A stretch of 64,000 bases of DNA from the NCBI RefSeq assembly GCF_014202425.1, contig NZ_JACHGT010000004.1, positions 200,307 to 264,306 on the forward strand, read 5' to 3'. Source of the DNA: Phytomonospora endophytica (GTDB lineage Bacteria > Actinomycetota > Actinomycetes > Mycobacteriales > Micromonosporaceae). Under the pieces are notes generated by a model, which saw nothing but the letters and a program-made list of their open reading frames with translations, searched no databases and was not told where the DNA came from. Positions 9,933 to 19,220 of the stretch are shown here, one piece after another. The first letter of the stretch is position 1. Every line of letters starts with the position of its first letter. Made by a program: the position numbers and the translations under genes.

Positions 9933-12070
9933 CACGAAATCCCGGGGATGAGAGAGACGAGCAGGTCGATCAGCTTGATCCCGATGAAGGGGGCGATGAT
10001 GCCGCCGACGCCGTAGATCAGGAGGTTGCGCCGGAGCAGCGAGGAGGCGCCGCCCGGTTTGTACGCGACGCCCTTCAGCGCCAGCGGCACCAGCAGCACG
10101 ATGATGATCGCGTTGAAGATGACCGCCGAGATGATCGCCGACTCCGGGCTGGCCAGACGCATGATGTTCAGCGCGTCCAGGCCCGGGTAGAGCGCGGCGA
10201 AGATCGCCGGGATGATCGCGAAGTACTTCGCGATGTCGTTGGCGATGGAGAACGTGGTCAGGGCGCCGCGGGTCATCAGCAGCTGTTTGCCGATGGCCAC
10301 GATCTCGATGAGCTTGGTCGGGTCGGAGTCGAGGTCGACCATGTTCCCGGCCTCTTTGGCCGCCGAGGTGCCGCTGTTCATCGCCACCCCGACGTCGGCC
10401 TGCGCGAGCGCGGGCGCGTCGTTGGTGCCGTCACCGGTCATGGCGACGAGGCGGCCGCCCTCCTGCTCGGACTTGATCAGGTCGAGCTTGTCCTCGGGCT
10501 TGGCCTCGGCGAGGAAGTCGTCGACGCCGGCCTCCTTGGCGATCGCGGCCGCGGTGAGGGGGTTGTCGCCGGTGATCATCACCGTGCGGATGCCCATCTC
10601 GCGCAGCTTGGCGAAGCGCTCGGTCATGCCCTCCTTGACGATGTCCTTGAGGTGGATGACCCCGAGGACCTCGGCGGCGTGACCGGCCTTGTGCTCGGCG
10701 ACCAGCAGGGGTGTGCCGCCGGCGTTGGAGATGCGGTCGACCAGCTCTTGGACGCGGTCGCCCGAGGCGCCGCCGTTCTCGGTGACCCAGTCGACGACCG
10801 AGCCCGCCGCGCCCTTGCGGATGCGGTGGAGGCCCTGCTCCTCGGCGAGGTCGACGCCCGACATCCGCGTTTGCGCCGTGAACTCGATCCAGGTCGCGTG
10901 CGACAGTTCGCCAGCCGAACGCTCGCGCAGGCCGTAGGTGTCCTTGGCGAACACGACGATCGAGCGGCCCTCGGGGGTCTCGTCGGCGAGGCTGGACAGC
11001 TGCGCCGCGTCGGCCAGGTGCCCGGCGGCGACGCCGGGGACCGAGAGGAACTCGCTCGCGCGCCGGTTCCCGTAGGTGACCGTGCCCGTCTTGTCGAGCA
11101 GCAACGTGTTGACGTCCCCGGCGGCCTCGACGGCCCGGCCCGACATGGCGAGCACGTTGCGCTGGACGAGGCGGTCCATGCCCGCGATGCCGATCGCCGA
11201 CAGGAGCGCGCCGATCGTGGTCGGGATGAGGCACACCAGCAGCGAGATCAGCACGATCCCGGTGACGCCGTCGCCGTCGATGACGGCGCTGTCGCGCGCG
11301 GCGGCCATGTACTCCTTGGAGAAGATGGCCAGCGGCTGCATCGTCACCACGGCCATCAGGAAGATGATCGTCAGTGCCGCCAGCAGGATGTTCAGCGCGA
11401 TCTCGTTGGGGGTCTTGCGCCGGTTGGCGCCTTCCACGAGGGCGATCATGCGGTCCAGGAAGCTCTCGCCGGGCTTCTGGGTGATCTCGACGACGACCCA
11501 GTCCGACAGGACCTTCGTGCCGCCCATGACGGCCGATCGGTCGCCTCCGGACTCGCGGATCACCGGCGCGGACTCCCCGGTGATCGCCGACTCGTCGACG
11601 CTGGCGATGCCCGTGACGACGTCGCCGTCGCCGGGGATGACCTGCCCGGCCTTGACCAGGACCCGGTCGCCGCGTTTGAGCTGCGGTGCCGCGACCTCGG
11701 TGACCGCCGCGCCGGGTGAGGTGACCTCCTCCTTCTGTGCGGTCAGGCGGTAGGCGACGGTGTCCGTCTTGGCCTTGCGGAGGCTGTCGGCCTGCGCCTT
11801 GCCGCGCCCTTCGGCGATCGCCTCGGCGGCGTTGGCGAACAGGACCGTCAGCCACAGCCAGACGGTGATGATCCAGGCGAAGGTGCTGGGTTCGACGATC
11901 GCCAGGACGGTGGTGAAGAGCGCACCGATCTCGACGATGAACATGACGGGGTTGCGCCACAGGGTCTTGGGGTTGAGCTTGCGCAGCGCGTCGGGAGTGG
12001 ACTTGAGCCATTGCTTGGGGTCGAGCAGCCCGTTGCGGGTCTTCGGCGCGACCGTTGCCAGGTTTGACAT
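9932..12070 (-). CDS. kdpB: KdpB, catalytic P-type ATPase subunit
   Basis: This 712-residue P1-type ATPase energises potassium uptake. It has the A-domain motif ITGESAPV, the phosphorylation motif DKTGT near residue 325, the nucleotide-binding region, and the hinge motifs [10 protein letters not shown] and [14 protein letters not shown], with membrane helices on either side. The frame is open for another 310 codons upstream inside kdpA, but homology begins at the ATG at 12070 (MSNLATVAP), 11 bp after the kdpA stop. The end is joined to kdpC by a one-base overlap. It works as part of the KdpFABC complex. Confidence 0.97.
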   Translation of the reverse strand: MSNLATVAPKTRNGLLDPKQWLKSTPDALRKLNPKTLWRNPVMFIVEIGALFTTVLAIVEPSTFAWIITVWLWLTVLFANAAEAIAEGRGKAQADSLRKAKTDTVAYRLTAQKEEVTSPGAAVTEVAAPQLKRGDRVLVKAGQVIPGDGDVVTGIASVDESAITGESAPVIRESGGDRSAVMGGTKVLSDWVVVEITQKPGESFLDRMIALVEGANRRKTPNEIALNILLAALTIIFLMAVVTMQPLAIFSKEYMAAARDSAVIDGDGVTGIVLISLLVCLIPTTIGALLSAIGIAGMDRLVQRNVLAMSGRAVEAAGDVNTLLLDKTGTVTYGNRRASEFLSVPGVAAGHLADAAQLSSLADETPEGRSIVVFAKDTYGLRERSAGELSHATWIEFTAQTRMSGVDLAEEQGLHRIRKGAAGSVVDWVTENGGASGDRVQELVDRISNAGGTPLLVAEHKAGHAAEVLGVIHLKDIVKEGMTERFAKLREMGIRTVMITGDNPLTAAAIAKEAGVDDFLAEAKPEDKLDLIKSEQEGGRLVAMTGDGTNDAPALAQADVGVAMNSGTSAAKEAGNMVDLDSDPTKLIEIVAIGKQLLMTRGALTTFSIANDIAKYFAIIPAIFAALYPGLDALNIMRLASPESAIISAVIFNAIIIVLLVPLALKGVAYKPGGASSLLRRNLLIYGVGGIIAPFIGIKLIDLLVSLIPGIS

Positions 12071-12081
12071 CCGGTGAGTCC

Positions 12082-13743
12082 TTAGAAGAGTGCTTCGGCG
12101 ATGGGGCCGAGCGCCAGTACGGGCAGGAAGGTCAGGGCGACCAGGATGAGGGTCGTGAACACGACCATTCCGACGAACAGGGGTTTGTGCGTCGGGAGTG
12201 TGCCCGCCGATGCCGGTATGCGGCGCTGCTTGGCCAGGGAGCCGGCGAGGGCGAGGACGAGGATGATCGGCAGGAAGCGGCCGAAGAGCATGCACAGGCC
12301 GAGGGCGGTGTTGTACCAGTCGGTGTTGGCGTTGAAGCCGCCGAAGGCCGAGCCGTTGTTGTTGCTCGCCGAGGTGAAGGCGTAGAGCATCTCCGACAGG
12401 CCGTGCGGGCCCGCCTCCTGCATGGACTCGCGGTTCTCGGTGAACGACATCGACGTCGCCGTGCCCACCAGCACCAGGAACGGTGTGGTCAGGAAGTACA
12501 GCGAGGCGAGTTTCATCTCGCGGGCGCCGATCTTCTTGCCGAGGTACTCGGGGGTGCGGCCGACCATGAGACCGGCGATGAACACGGTCATCACGGCGAG
12601 GATGAGCATGCCGTAGAGGCCCGCTCCGACGCCGCCGGGCGCGACCTCGCCGAGCATCATGTTGATCATCGTCATGCCGCCGCCCATGGCGGTGTAGGAG
12701 TCGTGGAAGGAGTTCACCGCCCCGGTCGAGGTCAGCGTCGTGATGGCGCCGAAGGTCGCGGAGTTGGGGATCCCGAAACGGACGTCCTTGCCCTCCATGG
12801 CCGCGCTGACGGCGGAGGGGACGGTGCCGTCCGCCCAGTTCTCGAAGCCGAAGATCAGTCCGACGCTGATGATCGCCATGACGGCCATGACGGCGGCGAT
12901 CGCGAGGCCCTGGCGCTTGTCGCCGACGAGTCGGCCGAACAGGCGCGGCATCGAGAAGGGGATGCACAGGATCAGGAAGATCTCGATGAAGTTCGTCCAC
13001 GAGGTCGGGTTCTCGAAGGGGTGGGCGCTGTTGACGTTGTAGAAACCGCCGCCGTTGGTGCCCAGCTCCTTGATGACCTCCTGGCTGGCCACGGGGCCGC
13101 CGGTGATCGTCTGCCCGGCGCCGTTGAGCGTGTCGCTCGCGGTGCCCGCGTCGAGGTTCTGGACGGCGCCGCCGATGATCAGCACGGCTGCCGCGATGAT
13201 CGAGATCGGCAGGAGCACCCAGATGGAGATGCGGACGATGTCGACCCAGAAGTTGCCGAGCTTGTCGGTGAGCTTGCGGGCGAAACCGCGCACGAGCACG
13301 ACGGCCACGGCGATGCCGACGGCCGCGGACACGAAGTTCTGCACCGCGAGGCCGGCCATCTGGACGAGGTGGCCCATGGCGGCCTCGCCGGAGTACGCCT
13401 GCCAGTTGGTGTTGGTGGTGAAGCTGACCGAGGTGTTCCAGGCGAGGGCGGCGGGGACGCCGACCATGTCGTTGCTCAGGGGCAGGTGCTCCTGGAGGCG
13501 CTGGAAGCCGTAGAGGAAGAAGATCGAGATCGCGGAGAAGGCGAGGACGCTGCGGGCGTAGCCGCCCCAGGTCTGCTCGACGTCGGACTTGACGCCGACG
13601 AGCTTGTAGATCCAGCGCTCGACGGCGCGGTCCTTCTCGCGGGTCACGACGCGGTGCATGTAGTCGCCGAGCGGCTTGTGGACCGCGACGATCGCGGCGA
13701 TCATCGCGACGATGAAGATGATGCCGGCGGTGGTCGAGCTCAT
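12082..13743 (-). CDS. kdpA: KdpA, potassium-binding channel-like subunit
   Basis: The 553-residue polytopic subunit belongs to the SKT superfamily with four pseudo-repeated pore regions. Visible selectivity-filter-type loops include [34 protein letters not shown] and [14 protein letters not shown]. Length and motif order are normal for KdpA. It binds and conducts potassium for the KdpB motor. Its ATG shares one base with the kdpF stop (TGATG). Confidence 0.97.
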   Translation of the reverse strand: MSSTTAGIIFIVAMIAAIVAVHKPLGDYMHRVVTREKDRAVERWIYKLVGVKSDVEQTWGGYARSVLAFSAISIFFLYGFQRLQEHLPLSNDMVGVPAALAWNTSVSFTTNTNWQAYSGEAAMGHLVQMAGLAVQNFVSAAVGIAVAVVLVRGFARKLTDKLGNFWVDIVRISIWVLLPISIIAAAVLIIGGAVQNLDAGTASDTLNGAGQTITGGPVASQEVIKELGTNGGGFYNVNSAHPFENPTSWTNFIEIFLILCIPFSMPRLFGRLVGDKRQGLAIAAVMAVMAIISVGLIFGFENWADGTVPSAVSAAMEGKDVRFGIPNSATFGAITTLTSTGAVNSFHDSYTAMGGGMTMINMMLGEVAPGGVGAGLYGMLILAVMTVFIAGLMVGRTPEYLGKKIGAREMKLASLYFLTTPFLVLVGTATSMSFTENRESMQEAGPHGLSEMLYAFTSASNNNGSAFGGFNANTDWYNTALGLCMLFGRFLPIILVLALAGSLAKQRRIPASAGTLPTHKPLFVGMVVFTTLILVALTFLPVLALGPIAEALF

Positions 13744-13832
13744 CAGAATCTCTCCGGCCAGATCAGGGCCGCCACGCAGAACGCGGCGAGACCGACGGCG
13801 ATGATCCCGCCGATGAGGTTGACGGCGCTCAC
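13743..13832 (-). CDS. kdpF: KdpF, single-span stabilising peptide
   Basis: This is a 29-residue peptide starting with GTG. It consists of one hydrophobic helix ([20 protein letters not shown]) followed by WPERF, the typical KdpF ending. KdpF stabilises the KdpABC complex in the membrane. The start overlaps the stop of the upstream mini-gene (GTGA) and the stop overlaps the kdpA start (TGATG). Confidence 0.92.
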   Translation of the reverse strand: MSAVNLIGGIIAVGLAAFCVAALIWPERF

Positions 13833-13912
13833 AGCTTCTCCACCGCCTTCACCACGAGCGCCAGGACTATGAAGCCCACGGCTGTGATGGCCAGGTACAC
13901 GAGGTCGGGCAT
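13829..13912 (-). CDS. 27-aa single-span membrane peptide at the head of the kdp operon
   Basis: An ATG at 13912, preceded by AGGAGAAGG, opens a 27-codon frame that starts [14 protein letters not shown], continues through one hydrophobic helix and ends KAVEKL. Its stop overlaps the GTG of kdpF by four bases, so the Shine-Dalgarno sequence, length and coupling all argue that it is translated. Short peptides of this shape precede kdpF in some other bacteria. It may be a second small subunit or an assembly factor of the Kdp pump, but no function is proven. Confidence 0.75.
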   Translation of the reverse strand: MPDLVYLAITAVGFIVLALVVKAVEKL

Positions 13913-14029
13913 CGCCTTCTCCTACGAGGGGATCGGAGCGTCCCCGGTGAGGGGCGCGTCTGCGAGTGAACGTCGCCGTCCCGCCCGCGTACAGGGGAGC
14001 TGACGGGTTCGCTACGTGGCCGTTGCGCA

Positions 14030-14047
14030 TCTTGACGTGATCTTGAC
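14030..14047. promoter_or_regulatory. Candidate KdpE operator (11-bp-phased direct repeat)
   Basis: TCTTGAC occurs at 14030-14036 and again at 14041-14047, exactly 11 bp apart. OmpR-family regulators bind such one-turn-spaced direct repeats. The site is about 120 bp upstream of the first kdp mini-gene, on the side from which the operon is read. It also lies about 85 bp upstream of the divergent HTH gene, so that gene could be the target instead. Confidence 0.5.
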
Positions 14048-14082
14048 AGTCGTGTCCGGCCCGTGATCGCAGAAAGAATTTT

Positions 14083-14112
14083 GCAGAATTCTCTTTGCAG
14101 AAAACTCTCTGC
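14083..14112. promoter_or_regulatory. GCAGA repeats upstream of the HTH regulator
   Basis: GCAGA at 14083-14087 recurs at 14097-14101 within a shared TTTGCAGA context. The second copy forms an inverted repeat with TCTGC at 14108-14112 across six bases. The cluster is 17-46 bp upstream of the ATG at 14129 and is locally AT-rich. It is a plausible autoregulatory operator for the downstream ArsR-like protein. This is inference from position and symmetry. Confidence 0.4.
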
Positions 14113-14128
14113 GGTGTACCTTGACGGT

Positions 14129-14704
14129 ATGGAGAAGCCGACCACCGTCCGCGTCGGGGACGCCGCCGCGCTCAGGGCCGTCACGCACCCGCTTCGGGCG
14201 CGCATGCTCGGCTCGCTGCGCGTCGACGGCCCCGCGACCGCCTCCGAGCTCGGCCGCCGTTTCGGCGAGAGTTCGGGCACGACCAGTTACCACCTGCGGC
14301 TGCTGGAGAAGTTCGGCTTCATCGAACTCGACCCCGAGCAGCCCAACGCGCGCGACAAGCGCTGGCGGGCCCTGCACATGTACACCGGCTGGAGCAACGT
14401 CGAGGCGGCGAAGAACCCCGCGCTCGGCGAGGCCGTCCGGGAGATGAACCGTCGGCAGCTCAACAACGTCGTCGAGGCCACCGCGGTCTACGAGGGCGAG
14501 AAGGCGCGCTGGGGCGACGAGTGGGCGGAGGTGTCCGGGCACGGCGACCACGCCGTGCGGCTCACGCCGGACGAGGCTCAGGAGCTGCGGGACCGGATCA
14601 CCGCCCTGGTCCACGAGTACCACGATCGCCGTCCCGAACCGGCGGGCACCGAGATGGTGCGCCTGTTCGTCGCACTCTTCCCGGTCGATGACGACATGAA
14701 CTAG
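14129..14704 (+). CDS. ArsR-like (HTH_20) transcriptional regulator
   Basis: This 191-residue protein has an N-terminal winged helix (ALRAVTHPLRARMLGSLRVDG, then TASELGRRFGESSGTTSYHLRLLEKFGFI). A C-terminal region of about 100 residues rich in charged helices could bind a ligand or dimerise. The start at 14129 is preferred over an upstream frame extension because homology begins at about residue 8 and the presumed operator lies just upstream. An MFS transporter gene follows after 80 bp on the same strand and is the likely target. No metal-binding cysteines are present, so metal sensing is unlikely. Confidence 0.85.
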   Translation: MEKPTTVRVGDAAALRAVTHPLRARMLGSLRVDGPATASELGRRFGESSGTTSYHLRLLEKFGFIELDPEQPNARDKRWRALHMYTGWSNVEAAKNPALGEAVREMNRRQLNNVVEATAVYEGEKARWGDEWAEVSGHGDHAVRLTPDEAQELRDRITALVHEYHDRRPEPAGTEMVRLFVALFPVDDDMN

Positions 14705-14784
14705 ACCGGCCCACCACACCTGAGGACGCGCGGTGCGACCGCGCGCGATGAACGCCGCCCTTCACCACCCCCATGGAGCCTGAA

Positions 14785-16065
14785 ATGTCCCTCAACGACC
14801 TGTCCGCGTTGCGTCGCCGCTACCTGCTGATCTCCGGCCTCGGCTGGCTCGGCACGAGCCTCGTCATCCCCGTGATGGTCCTGCAGATGAGTTCCAAGGG
14901 GCTCGACATCGCCACCATCGGCATGGTGTTCCTGGTGCACGGGATCGTCGTGACCGCTTTGGAGCTGCCCACCGGCGGGCTCGCCGACGTCATCGGGCGC
15001 CGTGGCGTGCTGGCCACGTCGGCGGCGTTGGGTGTGGGCGGGCTGGCCTGGATGGCCTTCGCGGGCTCGGCCTGGGAGTTCGTCGCGATCACCGCGATCC
15101 GCGGGGTGGCGCGGGCCTTGTCGTCCGGACCCGCCGAGGCCTGGTACGTCGACGCCGTGCACGCCGTGGACCGCGAGGGCGACATCCGCAAGGGCCTGTC
15201 CTACGGCAGCTCCATCGGGTCGATCACGCTCGGCGTCGGCACCGTCGTGGGCGGTGTGATCCCGCTGGTGATCCCCGCGTCGTCCCCGATTCCGGCGCTG
15301 TCGGTGCCGATCCTGCTGGGCGCCCTCGGTTACGGAGGACTGCTGCTCGTCTCGCTGCTGGGCATGCCCGAACCGGCCCGCGAGGTCGCCCGGCCGAAGT
15401 TCGGGGAGCTGTTCAAGGCCGTCCCCGGCACCATCGTCTCCGGTGTGCGACTGGGGCTGCGCAATCGGCTCCTCGCCCAGGTCATCGCGTGCATGGCCAT
15501 TGTCGGCATCGCCCTCGACTCCGTCGAGCTGCTCACCCCGGGCCGCATGGCCGACCTGCTCGGCGGCGAGGCCGCCGCGGCGAGCGGGTACGGCGTGATC
15601 ACCATGATCGGTTTCGTGGCCAACGCCCTCGGTTCCGGTCTGGCGAGCCGCATCACCACCTGGGCCGGCGGGAACCCGGTCCGGGCGGCGGCGATCGGCG
15701 CGGTCGTCGGCGGCGGCGGGCTGCTGGTCCTCGCGGGGACCGGGGGACTGGCCGGCACGGCGGGCCTGGTCGGGACGGGCGCGGGCTACGCGCTGATGTT
15801 CTTCGGGCTGGGCGTGACCGGTCCGCTGCGCTCGGAGCTGGTGCACAACGAGGTCTCGGCGAGCGAACGGGCGACGGTCGTCTCGATCCAGTCCCTGGCG
15901 ATGCAGGCCGGTGGGTCGCTCGGGGTCGTCGGGCTGCCGATCCTGGTCGCGGCGACCTCCACGCCGGTGGCGTGGCTGGTGTCGGGCCTGATGCTGGCGG
16001 CCTCGGCGCTGCTGATCCGCCGGTCCCGCGCGGTGGCGAAGGCCGAGGTGGCGGCCACGGTCTAG
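14785..16065 (+). CDS. Major facilitator superfamily transporter
   Basis: This 426-residue, twelve-helix MFS protein carries the motif ELPTGGLADVIGRR (motif A-like loop, near residues 59-72) between helices 2 and 3 and a Gly-rich C-terminal half. The ATG at 14785 has GGAG seven bases upstream; the ATG four codons earlier has no ribosome site. It resembles actinobacterial drug or metabolite exporters, but the substrate cannot be told. It probably forms a unit with the ArsR-like gene in front and ends in the hairpin at 16073-16102. Confidence 0.87.
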   Translation: MSLNDLSALRRRYLLISGLGWLGTSLVIPVMVLQMSSKGLDIATIGMVFLVHGIVVTALELPTGGLADVIGRRGVLATSAALGVGGLAWMAFAGSAWEFVAITAIRGVARALSSGPAEAWYVDAVHAVDREGDIRKGLSYGSSIGSITLGVGTVVGGVIPLVIPASSPIPALSVPILLGALGYGGLLLVSLLGMPEPAREVARPKFGELFKAVPGTIVSGVRLGLRNRLLAQVIACMAIVGIALDSVELLTPGRMADLLGGEAAAASGYGVITMIGFVANALGSGLASRITTWAGGNPVRAAAIGAVVGGGGLLVLAGTGGLAGTAGLVGTGAGYALMFFGLGVTGPLRSELVHNEVSASERATVVSIQSLAMQAGGSLGVVGLPILVAATSTPVAWLVSGLMLAASALLIRRSRAVAKAEVAATV

Positions 16066-16072
16066 GCGCGCG

Positions 16073-16102
16073 AAGGCCCCGGGCCAGGCGGTCCGGGGCC
16101 TT
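16073..16102. terminator. Bidirectional hairpin terminator
   Basis: AAGGCCCCGG at 16073-16082 pairs fully with 16093-16102 across a ten-base loop and ends in a short T run. It stands between the convergent MFS gene and the membrane protein gene ending at 16109. Confidence 0.75.
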
Positions 16103-16108
16103 TCGTTG

Positions 16109-16606
16109 TCAGCGGGGGCGTTGCAGGTAGGCGCGCACGTCGTCGCCGATGAGGACGAGGGGGGCGGTCAGGGCGAGGGGCACGCCCGCGATGCAGAGCC
16201 CGAAGGCCCACTCGCGCATGGCCGTCCAGGAGCTTTCGGGGTTGGCCGGATCAATGACGGCCGGTGCCATGACCGCGATGAACATGACGAAGAAGAGGAC
16301 CTGGATGGGGACGGTCACCGAGGTCGCCAGCCGTGCCCAGGGCTTCCCGAGCCCGACGGCCGGGACCAGGAAGGACAGCCAGACGCACGCCGGCAGCAGC
16401 ACCAGCAGCGGCAGTTCGATCAGCGGCTCGAACTCGTAGGTGGCCGCGTGCACCAGGATCAGCAGGGTCAGGCCGAACAGGACGGCCGCGTCGGCGGCGA
16501 GCACGACCGCGGCGACGGTCAGCCTCGCGGGCCGCGGTGGCCGGGGCGCGAAGCCGCCCGGGTTGTAGTAGTACGGCGCATGGGGAGGGGGCTGCATGAT
16601 CGACAT
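16109..16606 (-). CDS. Small integral membrane protein of unknown function
   Basis: The predicted product has 165 residues. It begins with a Pro/Tyr-rich cytoplasmic stretch (MQPPPHAPYYYNPGG) and then has four hydrophobic segments at roughly residues 30-55, 62-85, 95-115 and 135-155. The start at 16606 has GAGG eight bases upstream; longer in-frame starts would enter the divergent neighbour's region. No catalytic motif is visible and I do not recognise a named family. Confidence 0.72.
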   Translation of the reverse strand: MSIMQPPPHAPYYYNPGGFAPRPPRPARLTVAAVVLAADAAVLFGLTLLILVHAATYEFEPLIELPLLVLLPACVWLSFLVPAVGLGKPWARLATSVTVPIQVLFFVMFIAVMAPAVIDPANPESSWTAMREWAFGLCIAGVPLALTAPLVLIGDDVRAYLQRPR

Positions 16607-16700
16607 GCTACGAACCTCGTGCGCGGCGGCGGCGTCCGTCCACAGTGGCGCACGTGTGCGAAGCTGGTGACAGCGACACCCGCTGCGACGGAGCCCACTC

Positions 16701-17315
16701 ATGAGCGCAAGCGACTTCACGTCCTATCTCGACACCACCGGCGACCGCAGCCGCCTCTATCTGGAGATCGCCGCCCACACCGGCGCCCGGCGCGTTCTGT
16801 ACCCCGGCAGCTACCTCGACATCGCGCCCTCCTACGTGTGGCCCGACGTCACCTACCTCGACGCCGACGACCGCGCCACGCGCATGTTCGCCGACGCCGA
16901 GGTCCCGCTGTCGCTGGCCGTGCGGCACAAGCGGTACCCCGGTGATCCGCTGATCGCCTACATCCCCGGCGACTACACGCGGACGCTGCCGGAGCTGCCC
17001 GCCGCGAGCTGGGACCTGGTCATCTCGCTGTCGGCCGGGCTCGTCTCGGAGCACGCCACGCGCTGCCTGAAGCCGGGCGGTTACCTGCTGGCGAACAACA
17101 GCCACGCCGACGCGGGTCTGGCCTGCACGGATCCGCACCTGCGGCTGAGCGCCGTCGTCGGCTTGGACGGGACCTTGAGCACCGGCGGCCTCGACCGCTA
17201 CCTGCGGCCCCGGCGCCCGCCGCATCCCTCGCGCGACGACATCCTGAAGTCGGCGCGGTCGGTGCCGTACACGGAGACGGCGTCGGCGTATCTGTTCCAG
17301 TTGCGCGGGAGTTAG
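16701..17315 (+). CDS. Putative SAM-dependent methyltransferase-like protein
   Basis: This 204-residue protein appears to have a Rossmann-like fold. RRVLYPGSYLDIAPS (near residue 30) sits where the SAM-binding Gly-rich loop would be, VTYLDADDRA resembles the acidic strand-2 end, ASWDLVISLSAG resembles motif IV, and LKPGGYLLANNSH resembles the post-methylase strand. The Gly-rich loop is atypical (YPGSYLD), so activity is uncertain. GGAG lies seven bases upstream of the ATG. It may be monocistronic. Confidence 0.6.
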   Translation: MSASDFTSYLDTTGDRSRLYLEIAAHTGARRVLYPGSYLDIAPSYVWPDVTYLDADDRATRMFADAEVPLSLAVRHKRYPGDPLIAYIPGDYTRTLPELPAASWDLVISLSAGLVSEHATRCLKPGGYLLANNSHADAGLACTDPHLRLSAVVGLDGTLSTGGLDRYLRPRRPPHPSRDDILKSARSVPYTETASAYLFQLRGS

Positions 17316-17366
17316 GCCCGTTCTCGGCTGATTCGGCTGGATCGGCACCCCCGATCCCCCCGAAAG

Positions 17367-17397
17367 TTGACCTCGCCCCAAGGGCGGGCCGCAGACT
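17367..17397 (+). promoter_or_regulatory. MerR-type promoter with a 19-bp spacer
   Basis: TTGACC (17367-17372) and CAGACT (17392-17397) are separated by exactly 19 bp, the over-long spacing that MerR proteins correct by twisting DNA. The spacer contains CGCCC-CAA-GGGCG dyad symmetry. The overall TTGACCTC-dyad-CAGACT layout resembles promoters of TipA-type regulators. The ATG at 17404 lies where transcription should begin, suggesting a leaderless mRNA. Confidence 0.7.
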
Positions 17398-17403
17398 TGC
17401 GGC

Positions 17404-18207
17404 ATGCACGAACCGCACCTGCTGGCGGGCCGTTTCGGCGCCGCCACCCGCCTGTCGCCGAAGGCCCTCCGGCTCTACGCCGAACAGGGCCTGCTGGTCC
17501 CCGCCCGCGTCGATCCGTCGACGGGTTACCGCTACTACCACCCGGCGCAGGTGCACCGGGCGCGGCTGATCTCGCGGCTGCGGCGGCTCGACCTGCCGCT
17601 GGCGCGCATCGCGGTCCTGCTGGACCTGACGCCCGAGGCCCGGGAGTCGGAGCTGCGGGCGTGGCTGCGGGCGCGGCAGGAGGAGATCGGGCGGCACGCG
17701 GTGATCATCGACGCGATCACCCGGGGTGGCGCCGAGTCGCCGGAACTGGCCGCCGCCGTGCGCGTGCGGGCGGCCGCGGAGACGAAACTCCTGAGCCGCC
17801 AGCGCCTGCTCCACACCGACTCCCTCGACGCCTTCGTCGCCGAGGCCGACGCCCGGATCCGCGCGCACCTGCGCGCGGCCGGGCTGCCCGGCGAAGGCCC
17901 GACCCGCGTCTACTTCCACGACCTGGTCACGCCCGACAGCGAAGGCCTCGTCGAGGTCGCCGTCGCCTACGAGGGCAGCGTCGAACCGACCGCCGACCTG
18001 CGTATCCGCGTGTCACCGGCCCAGTCGGAGGCCTTCCTCCCGGCGCCGCCCGACCACGAGGACTTCCCCCTCGTCCTGCGGCTCTACGACGCCGTCGAGT
18101 CCTGGATCGACGAGCGTCCCGGCGTCGAATGCGCCGACACCTGCTTCGAGGTCTGGCCGGGCACCGGTGCCCGCTTCGACGTCGTCTACCCCGTCACCGA
18201 ACCCTGA
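17404..18207 (+). CDS. MerR-family regulator with C-terminal effector domain
   Basis: This 267-residue protein has an N-terminal MerR winged helix (FGAATRLSPKALRLYAEQGLL and GYRYYHPAQVHRARLISRLR), a dimerisation helix at about residues 75-115, and a C-terminal domain of about 125 residues. That domain fits the GyrI-like ligand-binding fold found in BmrR and TipA relatives. It probably senses a small molecule and activates its own operon through the 19-bp-spacer promoter just upstream. The next gene begins 17 bp after its stop and is very likely cotranscribed. Confidence 0.88.
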   Translation: MHEPHLLAGRFGAATRLSPKALRLYAEQGLLVPARVDPSTGYRYYHPAQVHRARLISRLRRLDLPLARIAVLLDLTPEARESELRAWLRARQEEIGRHAVIIDAITRGGAESPELAAAVRVRAAAETKLLSRQRLLHTDSLDAFVAEADARIRAHLRAAGLPGEGPTRVYFHDLVTPDSEGLVEVAVAYEGSVEPTADLRIRVSPAQSEAFLPAPPDHEDFPLVLRLYDAVESWIDERPGVECADTCFEVWPGTGARFDVVYPVTEP

Positions 18208-18224
18208 TCCCGAAAGGCACCCCC

Positions 18225-19145
18225 GTGCACATCCCCTACGTGGGCTCCGGCCCGTACTGCTACTCCAACTCCTTCGCGATGCTCATGGGCGAACACGCCC
18301 CATCCACGGCCGTCATCGAGACCCTGACCGGCGGGCCTTTCGGGATGCAGCTGCTGGCCGGGAGACTCCCCTTCTTCGACCCCTTCGGCTGGGACCCGAG
18401 CGAGGGCTTCGACAACGTGCTGACCTCGCTGGGCTGGACCTCGGAGGTCTCCAGCCGCGGCACGGCCGACGAGGCCCTGGAACGGCTGCGCGCGGCGGTC
18501 GCGAACGGGCCGGTGTGGGTCGGTCCCGTCGAGATGGGCCACCTGCACCACCAGCCCGGCATGACCGGCGCGATCGGCGCCGACCACTACGTCGTCGTCC
18601 TCGGCGTCGACGACGACACCGTGCTGATGCACGACCCGCAGGGATATCCCTACGCGACCCTTCCCCTCGCCGACTTCATGACGGCGTGGGCGAAGGAGTC
18701 CGTCGCCTACGGCGAGCCCTACACCCTCCGGACCGGGTTCGAGCGCGTCGGCGAGGTCGCTGACCTCGACGCCCTGCGCGCCGGCCTGAAGACGGCGACG
18801 TCCTGGCTGCACCTGCGCGACGACGTCGTCGTCCCGCCCGGCACCGTCGGTAACGGCGAGGCCGCCGAAGGGCTCGCGGCCCTGTGGGAGGCCGGGCCCG
18901 ACGACGGACTGCGCGGCCACCTCGCGCACTTCGCCGTGCGCGTCGGCGCCCGCCGCCTCGACGACGCCGCCACCTGCCTGGCCCGCCTCGACCTGGACGA
19001 CGCCTCGGCGATCCTGCGCGAGCAGGCGCGGCTCGTCGGCGCCCTCCAGTACCCGGTCGTCATGAACGACGACGCCACCGTCGCGCGCGGACTGCGTGAA
19101 CTCGCGCCCACCTACGACCGGTTGCGCGCGGTCCTGTCGTCTTGA
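18225..19145 (+). CDS. BtrH-N-like Cys/His/Asp protein
   Basis: This 306-residue protein starts with GTG, with GAAAGG eight bases upstream. The first 140 residues resemble the N-terminal domain of butirosin protein BtrH and related C39-like folds: Cys12 in GPYCYSNS, His121 in GADHYVVVLG and Asp137 in LMHDPQG make a Cys/His/Asp triad. BtrH transfers an acyl group from a carrier protein; other relatives are peptidases or amidases. The helical C-terminal half has no recognised motif. Co-expression with a MerR regulator suggests a role in modifying or detoxifying a small molecule. The biochemical activity is not established. Confidence 0.7.
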   Translation: MHIPYVGSGPYCYSNSFAMLMGEHAPSTAVIETLTGGPFGMQLLAGRLPFFDPFGWDPSEGFDNVLTSLGWTSEVSSRGTADEALERLRAAVANGPVWVGPVEMGHLHHQPGMTGAIGADHYVVVLGVDDDTVLMHDPQGYPYATLPLADFMTAWAKESVAYGEPYTLRTGFERVGEVADLDALRAGLKTATSWLHLRDDVVVPPGTVGNGEAAEGLAALWEAGPDDGLRGHLAHFAVRVGARRLDDAATCLARLDLDDASAILREQARLVGALQYPVVMNDDATVARGLRELAPTYDRLRAVLSS

Positions 19146-19220
19146 TCATCGTCTTGGTTCCCGCCTGTCACGAGATCGACAGGCGGGAACCAGGACCCGT
19201 CCACACTCGACCGTGCAGGC

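Noticed and set aside
12071-13000. 310-codon N-terminal extension of kdpB
   Set aside because: It lies inside kdpA in another frame and is Arg/His-rich; KdpB homology starts at the ATG at 12070.
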